From Silene noctiflora (taxonomy: Eukaryota; Streptophyta; Magnoliopsida; Caryophyllales; Caryophyllaceae), in NCBI GenBank assembly GCA_009801015.1, contig VHZZ01000126.1:149581-172108 (forward strand): a stretch of 22,528 bases of DNA, in the 5' to 3' direction. The notes beneath the pieces are model-generated. The model made no database searches. It saw nothing but the letters and a program-made list of their open reading frames with translations, and was not told where the DNA came from. Position numbers and translations under genes: made by a program. This document shows positions 8,890 through 18,586 of this stretch, piece by piece (the stretch's first letter is position 1; each line of letters opens with the position of its first letter).

Positions 8890-11800
8890 TACAGAAATCT
8901 GAATAATAATCAGATATTCAGATTAATTTACCCATTATGGTATGGTTATACACTTATACATTCTATTTATTGTCATATTCTTTATGGGAAAACTTGCATA
9001 AGACGGAGTATTCGCCAGATCAAATACTACCAGACAATTTAATTTGTCATGTAATTTACTGTATATTTTACTCATTTAAGATTCAAGTCAACATGCCCAC
9101 AAATTACGAAATAAGGCAGGTTATGTAATTTTAGTCTTTATGTTAATAACACATAAATTTTAACTAGTGATTCAAAACGAAAATTGTATCGAGAATGCAT
9201 CAACTCGAGTTATAGCATCTACTACAGATGAGTAGCCTTCATTTTTATTTTTATTTTGAAGAAAAAAAAGACTTGGCAAATAAGAAAACGACCCCAACAT
9301 AAGGAATACTTCTTCATTGAAATAAAGAACAAAAAAGAATACGTTATGCATGCAATTAAATAGGAGATGATAGAACAACATGCATTATTTATTCCCGAAA
9401 TTTTGAGATTTTTTTTTTTAATTAAACTCCTGAAACCCCATAACGGCATAACTATAACTTCTCTAAGATGCAAAAACTCGAACAAGAACATGTTGTTGAC
9501 TATGCAATTCATCCCACACGTAATCTACGTCTATATGAATAGTAAAAAAAAGTTTGTATAATAGACAACAAATTTTTTAATTGGAAAATGAGATGTCACC
9601 ACCTGATATCGAGTCTCGATACAAATGATACCATCCTCTCACATATAGTATACTCCCTCCGTTTCGGTCAATTGTTGTCCTTTATTTTGGCACAAAGACC
9701 AAGAAAAGGGGAGGAGGTCAGTTATAATATGACAAGTCGACCAAATTGAGTGTGAAAGACCAAATTGTTTGTCAAATGCAATTCTAAAATAGAAAGGACA
9801 ACAATTGACCGAAACACTCAATTAAAATGAAATAGAACAACAAATAATCGGGATAGGTAGAGTATAAAGTACGTTAAAATAATAGACTGTTCAAAAAGTA
9901 TGTGATAAAAAACCCTAGCATTATTCTTTTAAACAAACAAAAAGAATAATTTTTTTTTGTGTGTTTAAAATACAAAAAAAGAATGTTTTCAATTGGCTCG
10001 AGATAAAATAGTTTTAAACCATGTATATATAGGAGATAAAATATTACGTAAATATTATTATCTGATTTATTCCTGTCATTTAATTAGTTTATATTTTCAT
10101 TAAAAGTAAACAAATCCGACATTTTTTTTTATAATAATCATTTTACAAGCCAAATCAAAATGCTCAACTTAGTCACTTTCTTCCTAAAGGCTTATTCACT
10201 TTATGCATGCATCTAATCAATGGTACTAATGATAGTGCACCATGCATTGTTTTGCATTAGGATAGGGAAAGGTATTTTATGTATTATTAAACTAGGCATA
10301 TTAGTGTGTAGAAATATTCAAAATTAATTAGAGTAAGACATCTTCCAATAAAACACATCAATGGACAAATAATTTAAATGATTACTTGTTTAGTGTATAC
10401 CATGTAACTAACTATGCCAAAGTTTCGAAACTCCTCATGGTTTCGAAACCCCATGACTACTAATTCTTCCATCAATTTATTGTATATAAAGTAGTTATAG
10501 GTCAAATCACTGATAGTAGTATGAGACGGTTCTTTTACAGGATAATATAACGTTTTAGAAATTATATGCTAGTAAAATGTTGTTCCTTAATTAACTTATA
10601 AAGTTATTGAAAAGGCAACACTCACATAGTCACGTGTATTATATCACTGATAGTAGTATGAGACGGTTCTTTTATAGGATAATATAACATTTTAGAAATT
10701 ATATGATAGTAAAAAAAAGTTTTTGAAACTATATGATAGTAAGATGTTGTTCCTTAATTAATTAACTTAATTATAAAGTTATCGAAGAGGCAACACTCAC
10801 ATAGTCACGTGTATTATACTTGTATAGGCCAGGATCGATGTATTTTAACACATTTCTGTGCAAAATTTGAGTGAAACTCGTAAGTTTTAACATTTGCATT
10901 ATCTCATGCAAGTGTTAATTATCGAAAATATAAGACTAACTCGCTCAATTAAAAAAGTGTATGTAAGATTGTCCTGATGTTCAAGATTTACTCGGTGTAA
11001 AATTATTTTGAGCATTAGATGCTCAAAGATTTCTGCTTATGAAAAGATAGGTTCAATTTTACGCAACTTTTGAAAATATTAAACCGATGATAAAATCATT
11101 TTTACCAATATCCTACCTACTCCCAATAGGAGGAATCAAAGTCTAGCTAATGAGGCATTGGTTCTATTCATTGTATATCAAAATAAAGAATATTTGAATC
11201 TTTGTAATTAAAAACAAAAAAAAAACAAGATTATATGAACATATTATATAACTCATGCCATATTGCAAATTTACTAGTGCTAAGGGAACATATAATTTAC
11301 ATCCGAACCAATGAGAAAACGACGCATGTGTTACCAACTAGGCTAAGTGGAAAGCTTTACCAAAGGAACAATTGCTATGGTGACTGTACTAATGCATAAA
11401 TTCTTGTTCATATCTTCCTCTTTTTCATTTGTTAGTTAAAAGATCCTAAACTACCAAATTCAATAATCTTTGAATCTAAGGGGTCGTTTGGTTGATGCGG
11501 GAATTGCGAGATCACTTGAAATGCAATATCATGGGAAATAAACTCCCACATCCAATTCATGGGAATTTTCCAAAATTGTTTGGTTGTCAATGCGGGAACT
11601 TACTTCTATAGGAACTTAAAATTACCAAGGAGGTGTTGGTAAGCAACTTCCTACATTTTTGTAGGAAGTCAATTCCATGCATGGGAAGTGCAACTTTCCC
11701 ATTTCTACAAAAAAAAAGTGGCAACCAAACAACTCTATCTTTTCTAATTCATGGTAAGTTTCATTTCCCATGATTTTCCAAGTCAACCAAACAACCCCTA

Positions 11801-14143
11801 AATATATATATCTAACCTAATATACATCTCAACAATTCGGTGGCGAAATTAGGATTTGGAGTCGGTGTGAATGAAAAATCTTAGTAAAATCGAATTTTTA
11901 CAAGAATAGCTCCAGGCCAACCAACAAGAGCGAATATATTTTTATTTCTTTCAAATCTTAATCCTAAAATGTACACTAGACCGATTTTCTGTATGACCAA
12001 TCCATCCTTATTGATCATACAATTTTATTTTATTTTTTTATAATAAGATGGTCTTATATGAGAATATGCGAATACAAATAAAGTAAGGGCGTAATTCAAA
12101 AATTAAAGTATAATCTAGCCTATAAGAATCTATATATAGTGAAAGTTGAACTTTGATAAGTAGCTAGGATTTTTACATCAAGTTGTACTTAATAACATAT
12201 TATATATTTTTATACAGTCCAATAAAAAGTATAGATTCCGTTTTATCTTAATATGTCCTAGCACCAACAACATTGATTTAGACATTTTCCATTTGTCAAA
12301 TTGCAAACTCAATGCCATTTTTTTATTTTATTTTTTTATTTTTTTGAGTGTCAAGCTATTAACTAAGGATTTTGAATTTTTATATTGATTAAAAAGGGTG
12401 AAAAAACACCCACCTTTATAACTGTAACGATAGAGATTAGACCGTTACGACTAATTTTATAACCAAGATAGAATTTGGTGTATTATATTGTTATGTTAGC
12501 CCTATTGATTAAGTATGACACCATCATATCCTACATTGTATGTTTATTTATTATTACATCGTCTCATGACCTAGATAAAAGTTGTCGCTCTAAAAAAGGT
12601 AAGGGACTTCGACACGCCATATGCATCATTTACCTTAAGAGGGTATTCTCGAATCGGCCTTAATAGAAAATGGGACAATATAGTGTCAACTAATCTAAAA
12701 ACACTTAAACAATACTTAGTAAATTGATTGAAGAACAAAGTTATTAATTACCTTCATTGGAATCATGCATAAGTTTTGCCATCCTATATTTCTGCAAGTA
12801 GAAAAGAAAAATTAAATAATCATAAATCATGAAATGTTTAAAAGAAATTTAAAAAAACGTAAACAATTCAATGAAACAGAGTAAGTAATGAGTAATCATA
12901 TTATATAATCTATAGAGTTACCTGAAGATGACTTTTGACATGAAAGATGGTCAATCCATCAGCATTCATAAGCTTCAATATAGCCTTAGGGGTTGCCTCT
13001 AAAAACCAAATTAACAAACGGTAAGTTTTCTGAGAGAACGTAAGATCATTTAACAAATGAAATTGAAATGAAAACACTTACTATCGGCCCCATTAAGACG
13101 GTTAACAGATTCTACAAACTTTTCATGAAGTTCGGTGGTCCATCTAATTCGGCCTTTACTTGAATTGGTTGCTCCAGACGATGTAGAATTACCCGAATCT
13201 AGTGGATGTGGATGGCTAACCTCTTGGGTTCTTTGAGCCGTGTTTCCTGGCTGCATCGAGAAGTTCAGCTGACCATGAGCCGAATCATAGGGCTTGTCAC
13301 AAAACTGTGACAAATAATGATTAATGAACCGGAATAAATTAGAAGATATACTACGTCTATATTCATATACCATTTAGTTCATTTATCGAGTGGTATTATT
13401 CACGTCATGGGTTCAAATTCATCTAACACGAAAAATGTCCATAAGGTTCATCTTTCAAGAAAAAGTTGTCGAGGGAGATATTCGTGTTGGGTTCAAAACC
13501 AATCAGCATTAAAACTCGACACAGAAAACATGTTAATGCTTACCCTGAAATCCTGCTTCTCATTCGTCGAAAATGACAAGTTTCTGCCATCTAAATCAAC
13601 ATAATCAAGAAGCAATTTATTTTGAAGATGCTGAGCTTGATCACTTCCTGAATAGTCTCCAAAGACGCTGCCAGTCGCGGCACACGGAGTATTATCAAAG
13701 CATTTTTCAGAACCATAGAAATTATTTTGATTACCATAAAGCAGAGCTTTTGCAGCTGATTGCAGAGTTCCTCGCGACTGAAAATCCGACCCAATAACAG
13801 AAAACCCGTCTCTAGAACACGGGTAAGACTGCTGAAAACCCGGGTTATTATAACTCTTGCAGGTTTGAGCTGCTGAGAAAGTTGGACTGCTAATTTGATG
13901 ATCATATGCTGGAAGGCATATATACCGGTCATTTGGACCGATACCAGGAACAACAACCGGTGTGTTAATCCGACTCATATTAGCTCCAGGGACCGGGTTT
14001 AAAGCTCCATCACCCATGGACCATGGCTGCCTGACATTGACATAACCCGAATCTCGAGTCGCAAAATCAGTTGAACAATCATTGATAATCCCATTCATTT
14101 GCTGAACTACATGACTACTAAAGTCAACCCTTTGATGGCTCAT
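7328..14143 (-). CDS. PHL5: MYB-CC (GARP) transcription factor, PHR1-like, probably PHL5
   Basis: Seven coding exons join to 432 residues plus stop: 13544-14143, 13082-13304, 12922-12998, 12752-12791, 7870-7927, 7678-7747 and 7328-7558. The start is the ATG at 14141-14143 (MSHQRVDFSS); the upstream in-frame TTG is not a plant start. Residues 1-250 are low-complexity (Ser/Asn/Gln/Gly). The single MYB/GARP repeat at 251-303 has GRIRWTTELHEKFVE, ATPKAILKLM and SHLQKYR. The MYB-CC coiled coil follows at about 334-385 (KEALQLQLDVQRRLHEQLE, IQRNLQLRIEEQG). Family knowledge: these nuclear proteins bind P1BS (GNATATNC) as dimers in phosphate-starvation signalling, and SPX-inositol pyrophosphate complexes restrain PHR1 through the coiled coil. 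The long N-terminus and RIRWT/KAILKLM spelling point to PHL5 rather than PHR1. Regulation was not seen directly. Confidence 0.93.
7678..7747 (-). CDS. PHL5: PHL5-like coding exon 6
   Basis: 70 nt: CCTTGTAG|TGGAAT to CTAGAG|GTACAT. It encodes GIQLKEALQLQL and DVQRRLHEQLE, the LHEQLE core of the MYB-CC domain. Confidence 0.92.
7870..7927 (-). CDS. PHL5: PHL5-like coding exon 5 (58-bp small exon)
   Basis: Acceptor TTTTGCAG|GAAAAT, donor AAAAC|GTAATT. It begins with two bases that finish Gly314 and ends with two that begin Thr333, matching both neighbours. It encodes KSDQKRSSLTDVTQLDMK, the usual linker between the MYB and coiled-coil regions (GKxExR...QLDxxTGxQ). Too short for ORF finding. Confidence 0.87.
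8852..8888. repeat. (TAA)n microsatellite
   Basis: About twelve uninterrupted TAA units, preceded by a T-rich tract, inside intron 4 of the PHL5-like gene. A likely length-polymorphic site. Confidence 0.95.
9653..9862. mobile_element. Stowaway-type MITE in PHL5-like intron 4
   Basis: 210 bp flanked by TA. The left end is CTCCCTCCGTTTCGGTCAAT followed by TGTTGTCC. The inverse block GGACAACAATTGACCGAAAC lies at about 9796-9815, followed by a second diverged right terminus (...ATCGGGATAGGTAGAG) ending at 9862. It shares the TTTTGGCACAAAGACCAAG block with the element at 20278. No ORF. Confidence 0.75.
10506..10817. repeat. Tandem duplication (137 + 175 bp) with a G-box in each copy
   Basis: Copy 1 (10506-10642) and copy 2 (10643-10817) both start ATCACTGATAGTAGTATGAG and end CATAGTCACGTGTATTAT, with no spacer. 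Copy 2 has extra internal repeats of a GAAACTATATGATAGTA unit and an extra TTAA tract. The copies differ at few bases, suggesting a recent event. Each contains the palindrome CACGTG. Confidence 0.9.
11480..11798. mobile_element. Tourist/PIF-Harbinger-type MITE
   Basis: 319 bp with terminal inverted repeats GGGGTCGTTTGGTTGA (left) and GGGGTTGTTTGGTTGA (inverse of right), 15 of 16 matching. It is flanked by the 3-bp duplication TAA (11477-11479 and 11799-11801), as expected for PIF/Harbinger elements. The interior has repeated CATGGGAA motifs and no ORF. It sits in PHL5-like intron 4. Confidence 0.8.
12752..12791 (-). CDS. PHL5: PHL5-like coding exon 4
   Basis: 40 nt: CTTGCAG|AAATAT to AATGAAG|GTAATT. 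It encodes KYRMAKLMHDSNE and the first base of a Gly codon (phase 1). Confidence 0.92.
12857..12886. mobile_element. Isolated Stowaway-like terminus
   Basis: ACGTAAACAATTCAATG, then AAACAGAGTAAGTA, resembles the inverse of a Stowaway end (TACTCCCTCTGTTTCATTG). It shares CGTAAACAATTCAATG with the element at 21666. It is a fragment within intron 3 of the PHL5-like gene. Confidence 0.4.
12922..12998 (-). CDS. PHL5: PHL5-like coding exon 3
   Basis: 77 nt: GTTTTTAG|AGGCAA to CTTCAG|GTAACT. It encodes KATPKAILKLMNADGLTIF and HVKSHLQ. The intron splits SHLQ from KYR, a conserved site in GARP genes. Confidence 0.93.
13082..13304 (-). CDS. PHL5: PHL5-like coding exon 2
   Basis: 223 nt: TGTCACAG|TTTTGT to CCGATA|GTAAGT, ending in phase 1. 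It carries the first MYB helices (GRIRWTTELHEKFVESVNRL). The last base opens the Lys275 codon. Confidence 0.92.
13544..14143 (-). CDS. PHL5: PHL5-like coding exon 1
   Basis: 600 nt, exactly 200 codons, ending TTCAGG|GTAAGC in phase 0. It encodes the Ser/Asn/Gln-rich N-terminal region, with no conserved domain. Confidence 0.9.
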
Positions 14144-14164
14144 TTTTGAATGCCTTTTAAGAAA

Positions 14165-14977
14165 CTGAAACACCCAAAGAGGCAATTCTTTTTTTTTTTT
14201 TTTAAAAAAACAATTCTTATTTATATTAAAATTTCCTAATCAAAATGGATTTTTGTTTCACTAAATAAAATTCAAGGCACTCAAAGAACACGCTTAAAAT
14301 CGATAAATTGTTACTCCGAATAATTTTTCATGAAAGACAAGTCTTCAAAATTATGCAACAAGAGAGCATATATAACATGAAGGTATAAGCCAAAAGAGCT
14401 ATGGTCTTTGACAATGTTTCATGAAAGACAAGTCTTTCAAAATTAAAATATTTAGCAATTGGGTTGTAATATATTGAGAAGAATCATTCTCAAGAATATT
14501 TAACAAATATAAAGTGTGAATATATTAAAAATCAGCTAGTCTTCCTTCATACGAATGTATCCGTCGTAATAATAAAACGAGTCAAATATCATTCCACGTG
14601 GGTATATATTTAACCCGTTTTAAGCTTAAAACAGATATACTCGTCTTAAATTAGAATTCCATATGCGAAAAGAAATGGAAGATACAGATAAGAAAACACA
14701 AGGAATATGGGTGGCAGAGTATAACATTTTAAAGTCATTTTTTTTTTTTTTTTGGGTGTTGGAAGGTCGAAGAATCTTTTCAGGGGGTAACATAATTTCT
14801 GATAATGGTATGAAAGATACTAGTAGCATTTATTCACTTCTAAATATGACCTTTTGATTATGCCGTTTTTGGAATATGTATCATTGCTTTGCTCCCTAAT
14901 GCATGGATGAGAATTCGAAAGACCTAATCTTGACAAAAATGAAGGCTTAGAAAAAGAATTTCGAATTTCTTTTATAC
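14165..14977 (-). promoter_or_regulatory. Upstream region of the PHL5-like gene
   Basis: A possible leader-intron acceptor TGTTTCAG lies at 14165-14172 (minus), 21 nt before the ATG, so part of this stretch may be a 5' UTR intron. The G-box palindrome CCACGTGG is at 14594-14601, with a TATATA run beside it. Long homopolymers occur near 14190 and 14737. I saw no P1BS site (GNATATNC). No transcription start can be fixed. Confidence 0.35.
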
Positions 14978-15111
14978 GTTTATAGATGATAGCTAACTTA
15001 ACCGGTAAAGTAATGAGTAATGAGTGGTTCAACTCATGATGTGCCGATCTGGGTTCAAATCTCATTGTAACATATTAGGCTTGTGTCTCCTTGTTCACCT
15101 AAGAAAGTTTA
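14978..15111 (+). mobile_element. Possible tRNA-derived SINE
   Basis: 134 bp with a clear pol III B box GGTTCAAATCT (15052-15062) and a weak A-box-like stretch around 15000-15011. It is flanked by the 8-bp repeat TTTTATAC (14970-14977 and 15112-15119). The short target repeat in AT-rich DNA could be chance. Confidence 0.4.
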
Positions 15112-15119
15112 TTTTATAC

Positions 15120-16468
15120 TCGTACATAATCGTCCCAATTTTAGATGAAGTTATTTGACTTTTAATTACATAAAAATAAAAAAAAAACTACTCTCAGTGT
15201 TGTGGAGCTTGTATTGTTTCCCCCCCACAAGAGAAACGTAGAAGGGTAAGAAAAATGACGGCGATAAATGAAGGAATTTCTTATGGATTGAATTATTTTG
15301 AATATGAACTTATTTATTTTGATGTGTAATCAAGGATCGGACCATACTTTTGAAGAATGCCTTAAATTTGATAGTTGCCGCTTTGAATGAACCTAAATGA
15401 TATCTGATTAAGGCTTTCCTAACCATTTGTTTGGGTTGGTTCTTATGGGTTTACCATAATTCTGATTAGGTTTAGGGAGTTTTTTTTCTAATATATACCC
15501 GCTTTACCTCATCCTATCAGTTATATACATATCATAACTTCTGTAATTTGGCTCCGAAATCTGTAACTCCTTGATATCAATAAATATCTCTCTTTTATGC
15601 CGGTGACCGTATATATCACATCTATAGTAAACCACGTAAAGTAGCTATAACGTAGTTACGTAAATCTGTTTGTCTGTTTCTTGTTTGTTCTTTACGTTTA
15701 TTTATCTTTCTTGTATCCAACAGATACCAACTACCGAAAGTACAATACAATCTCCAAATGCAAAACCTTCTTCTCTCTGAAAAACATTAAATCTCGTTTT
15801 CATCTTTAAGGAACGTCCATCAACTTGTTTCATTGACGATATAAGATTATAAGCTCGAGAATCATTTATGAACCTCCTTTATTAACTATATAAGTATCGT
15901 CTTTATTTACGTCCAGCGGTCCAGTGCTGGAACTAAGGGGAGGTAGGAGGGGCACTTAAACACACGCACAAACGCGCACACAGAGAATATGAGTAATTTT
16001 ACCCTTTTATTGTTAATTTTTGCCATTTTTTCATGTTTACCATACATTCTATTACTCAATCAACATATTCAACACACAACTACAAAACTTGGTTACACCG
16101 TTACTTTTAGCCCTATATTTGAGTTTTAATCAGTAACCGAACTTTTTTTCTAGAGAATCGACAACAGAAAAAGTTTTCGCTATAAACTTTTATAGCGATT
16201 TAAATATGTGTCATGGATGTGTATGAGAAAGGTCGTCTCAAATATCTTCATTTTATTTCGTCGGATATTGAATTGGATTTGTGTTGATGCCAAGATTACA
16301 AAATTGGGTTGCATAAATCAAAGTAGGTTGTTGAATGTCACTATTAGGGTCAATATCCGTCTATAGGCGGATAGGCCTCCAACAAAATCAAACAATTCGT
16401 AACTTAAAAGTAATTATGATTCTTTTTGGGATAGTCGGACACCCACTAAGTAAAATTAGTAAGTGCCA
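15120..16468. other. Gene-free intergenic stretch
   Basis: AT-rich with no supported gene. The part at about 15480-15610 (TATA-like run, then AATAAATATCTCTCTTTTATG) has the look of an LTR end or an old transcript end, but no partner repeat was found. A short inverted pair TAGCGAAAAC/TATAGCG-like is present near 16180. Confidence 0.4.
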
Positions 16469-16621
16469 TTGATGACGGACATATCCGCTACAAGTTGAAA
16501 ACAGTTTAAGTAATATCCAAGTGGGTAAATAAGATTAAAAAAATCCGATAAATATTTTATCTACCCACTTAAGTATTACTTGAACCCGTTTTCACCTTGT
16601 GACGAATATGTCTGTCTTCAA
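16469..16621. mobile_element. Hairpin MITE
   Basis: 153 bp, almost entirely an imperfect inverted repeat. The left arm TTGATGACGGACATATCCG matches the inverse of the right end TTGAAGACAGACATATTCG. Inner arms match too (TTTAAGTAATATCCAAGTGG against TTCAAGTAATACTTAAGTGG). No clear target duplication or ORF. Confidence 0.65.
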
Positions 16622-16767
16622 CGAGAATTTGTGAAGTAATATAATGGTGGAGCTAGAGGAAGGTTAGAAAGTGCACTCTGCTAAAAATTTTCACCTATAT
16701 TATGTTCAAAGTCTGATTCCATCATTGCCACTGAATTTATCATTCTCGATAGAACTAGACTATTGTA

Positions 16768-16899
16768 CCGAAAATGTTTTAGTCTAGTGCCTAAGACTGA
16801 GGTATTGTGGACAATAGATTTCAGGTTTCAATCCCCCTTTCTTTTATTAAAATGCGGCTAAGGGCGCGCTTCTATTAAAAAAAATAAAAATAAAAATAG
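16768..16899 (+). mobile_element. tRNA-derived SINE with target duplication
   Basis: 132 bp between perfect 12-bp direct repeats TAGACTATTGTA (16756-16767 and 16900-16911). A-box-like TAGTCTAGTGCC is at 16780-16791 and B-box-like GGTTTCAATCC at 16824-16834, in the usual tRNA spacing. The 3' end is a degenerate A tail (AAAAAAAATAAAAATAAAAA). Non-coding; it depends on LINE reverse transcriptase. The exact family is not known to me. Confidence 0.8.
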
Positions 16900-17207
16900 T
16901 AGACTATTGTATAGAGTAGTAGACTAGCAGAGTAACAGAGAATTTTATTAGTTTAACATGTACACATGTAATACTGGAGCTAACAATAGTGAGGACCAAA
17001 GAAGGAATCTTCACACAATCAAAGTAAAACTATAATCTTCTATGAGTAAATCAAGAATAAAAATCATTTGAAAACAAAGGTAATTCTGCCACCTGTTTCG
17101 CCTGAGATATATTAATGTGAACGTCTCATAAACACATTGCATTGAGATTCCAGCAGTTCTGAGTGGCCTATGGGTAAGTGTTTGGGTTATACTCTATTTC
17201 GCAAACT

Positions 17208-17327
17208 TCTCATTTCAGACGGTCATTCTCGTCCGAAACCTTCAGGCAAGCCACATGTGACCATTTTATGGTCAGAATGGTCACATATAGCCTGTCTGAT
17301 AAAATGAAATGACTGTCTAAAATGAGA
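17208..17327. mobile_element. Hairpin MITE (TCTCATTTyAGAC termini)
   Basis: 120 bp with inverted ends TCTCATTTCAGACGGTCATT and TCTCATTTTAGACAGTCATT. Inner arms CCACATGTGACCATT and CTATATGTGACCATT are also inverted. No ORF, and target duplication not clear. Confidence 0.65.
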
Positions 17328-17734
17328 CCTACTATATTTTGTGTTCTACTATGTGTTCTTATATTTTTCCAAATTTCAATATATCATCGCTTTTAGTACA
17401 ATCATCCAACTTTAGTGGCATATTTGGTATTAATTTGTTCAGTTTTAAGGTAAAATATATTCGTCTTTTTCTATTTTGGGGTTTTAAAATTAGATTAAAC
17501 AAATTAAATTAAGGAAAATACGTAAGATGTCAGTTACTCCGAGCATCGTGGATTAGTGGGTATAACATTATCTGATTTAATACATACCTCTAATAAATAA
17601 ATGCAGAATTTTTAACAATAAAAAATTTCATGAAAAGTAGTGTATTACTCCGTAATAAGTAAATAATGAATATATTCATGACGCCATTGACTGCAAATAT
17701 GAGATCAAGTAAATTATCCAAATCTAACATTTCT
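17328..17734. other. AT-rich spacer, nothing recognised
   Basis: About 400 bp between the hairpin MITE and the SINE. The only item noted is the 9-mer TACTCCGTA at 17646. Confidence 0.5.
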
Positions 17735-17744
17735 AAGAGTGAAA

Positions 17745-17939
17745 TCATAGTTGGCTGGTGTGAGTGGTAAGGACTCTCATCTCTTAAATGAGTGGTTAGG
17801 GGTTCGATTCCTGACTCTTGCGAATGAAAAGACCAAACTTGGGAGAGGTCAACCCATTAAATTGCCTTCAGTACCCCGAAAGAGATTGACCCAGCTGTCG
17901 GTAGGGATACTCCCGGTCTGTATCCCGGTCAACACCAAA
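17745..17939 (+). mobile_element. tRNA-derived SINE with target duplication
   Basis: 195 bp between 10-bp direct repeats AAGAGTGAAA (17735-17744 and 17940-17949). The tRNA-like head has an A box TGGTGTGAGTGGTAA (17756-17770) and a perfect B box GGTTCGATTCC (17801-17811), about 31 nt apart. A less AT-rich body follows, ending in a short A-rich tail (CACCAAAA). The head does not fold into an obvious functional tRNA. The 113-codon ORF across it is incidental. Confidence 0.75.
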
Positions 17940-18057
17940 AAGAGTGAAACTTGGAAATTTAGGTTATTCTATGAAGTATATGAGTTAGTTAGCAATATAT
18001 TGTTAGTAACTACCTTGTATATAAACTATAACATCCCAAGAGATTATGAAGTTATAT

Positions 18058-18545
18058 TGTCACACATCGAAAAATTGAGAAACTTGGGATGAATTTATAA
18101 GAAATTCTACTCATCACTTAGTAATAATGCCTTGTATTTTTTGGCTTAAGTAAGGACGAAATAATGAGTTCAAAGGTACACTTCCCATCTTATTGGCGTG
18201 TTACGACGGTTCTCTCAAAGAAAGGTTCTCTCAAAGCGGACAATATCTACAAGCGAGTGTACAGACTGAGCTGTTACAAATAGTATCAGAGTCGGCACCC
18301 GAACCGTTGACCAGCGAGGTCGTTGTGCCCCGGCCTGGGCCCTCGGGGGTGGAGGTTCCCATATCATGGGGGTAGGAGGTTCCCACATCAGTAGGACAGG
18401 AGAATTAAGCATGCTTTATAAGTATGTGGACACCTCTCCCTTCTAGATGCGTTTTAAAACCGTAAGATAGAGGTTCTCTCAAAGCGTAGTTCATTCTAAC
18501 AAACACATGGAGTTCATCACCATGGTTTCATGTGGTATCGGAGCT
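18058..18545 (+). mobile_element. Composite TRIM/LTR-retrotransposon remnant
   Basis: An LTR-like block opens TGTCACACATCG at 18058, has TATA-like TTTATAAG, and ends CTGTTACA at 18278. A primer-binding site related to initiator tRNA-Met follows (18282-18293). A GC-rich internal stretch (CCCCGGCCTGGGCCC, then CGGGGGTGG) resembles a polypurine region. From about 18372 a second LTR-like block starts (TTCCCACATCAG, CTTTATAAGTATGTGGACAC, CGTTTTAAAACCG). The two blocks are only partly alike, so this is either a very diverged pair or two nested families. Three copies of GGTTCTCTCAAAG lie at 18208, 18224 and 18472. A further primer-site-like TGGTATCGGAGC is at 18533. No gag or pol, as in TRIMs. Confidence 0.6.
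18282..18293 (+). other. tRNA-Met-type primer binding site
   Basis: AGTATCAGAGTC differs at two positions from the common plant LTR primer site TGGTATCAGAGC, and starts three bases after an LTR end in CA. Confidence 0.6.
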
Positions 18546-18586
18546 ATGGGCTAAAGACCCAAATTTGATAATAAAAACAAATTCTC

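Larger units (their letters stand above)
7928..12751 (-). other. Intron 4 of the PHL5-like gene (4.8 kb, transposon-bearing)
   Basis: Runs from donor GTAATT (12751) to acceptor TTGCAG (7928), phase 1, between the MYB exons and the linker exon. The other introns are 83-239 bp. It holds the ATT repeat near 8852, a Stowaway MITE (9653), a local tandem duplication (10506) and a Tourist MITE (11480). The remainder (7930-8850, 8890-9650, 9865-10500, 10820-11475, 11802-12750) is very AT-rich with no recognised gene. Confidence 0.85.

Noticed and set aside
13381-13500. Another SINE in PHL5-like intron 1
   Set aside because: GGTTCAAATTC resembles a B box, but no A box, tail or target duplication was found and the intron is only 239 bp.
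13573-13797. Plus-strand ORF of 74 codons
   Set aside because: Antisense shadow of PHL5-like exon 1.
17751-17822. A functional tRNA gene
   Set aside because: A and B boxes are present but no complete cloverleaf is evident, and the unit continues into a SINE body with target duplication.
17751-18092. 113-codon plus-strand ORF as a gene
   Set aside because: It begins at a non-ATG codon, overlaps the SINE and its flank, and has no family motif.
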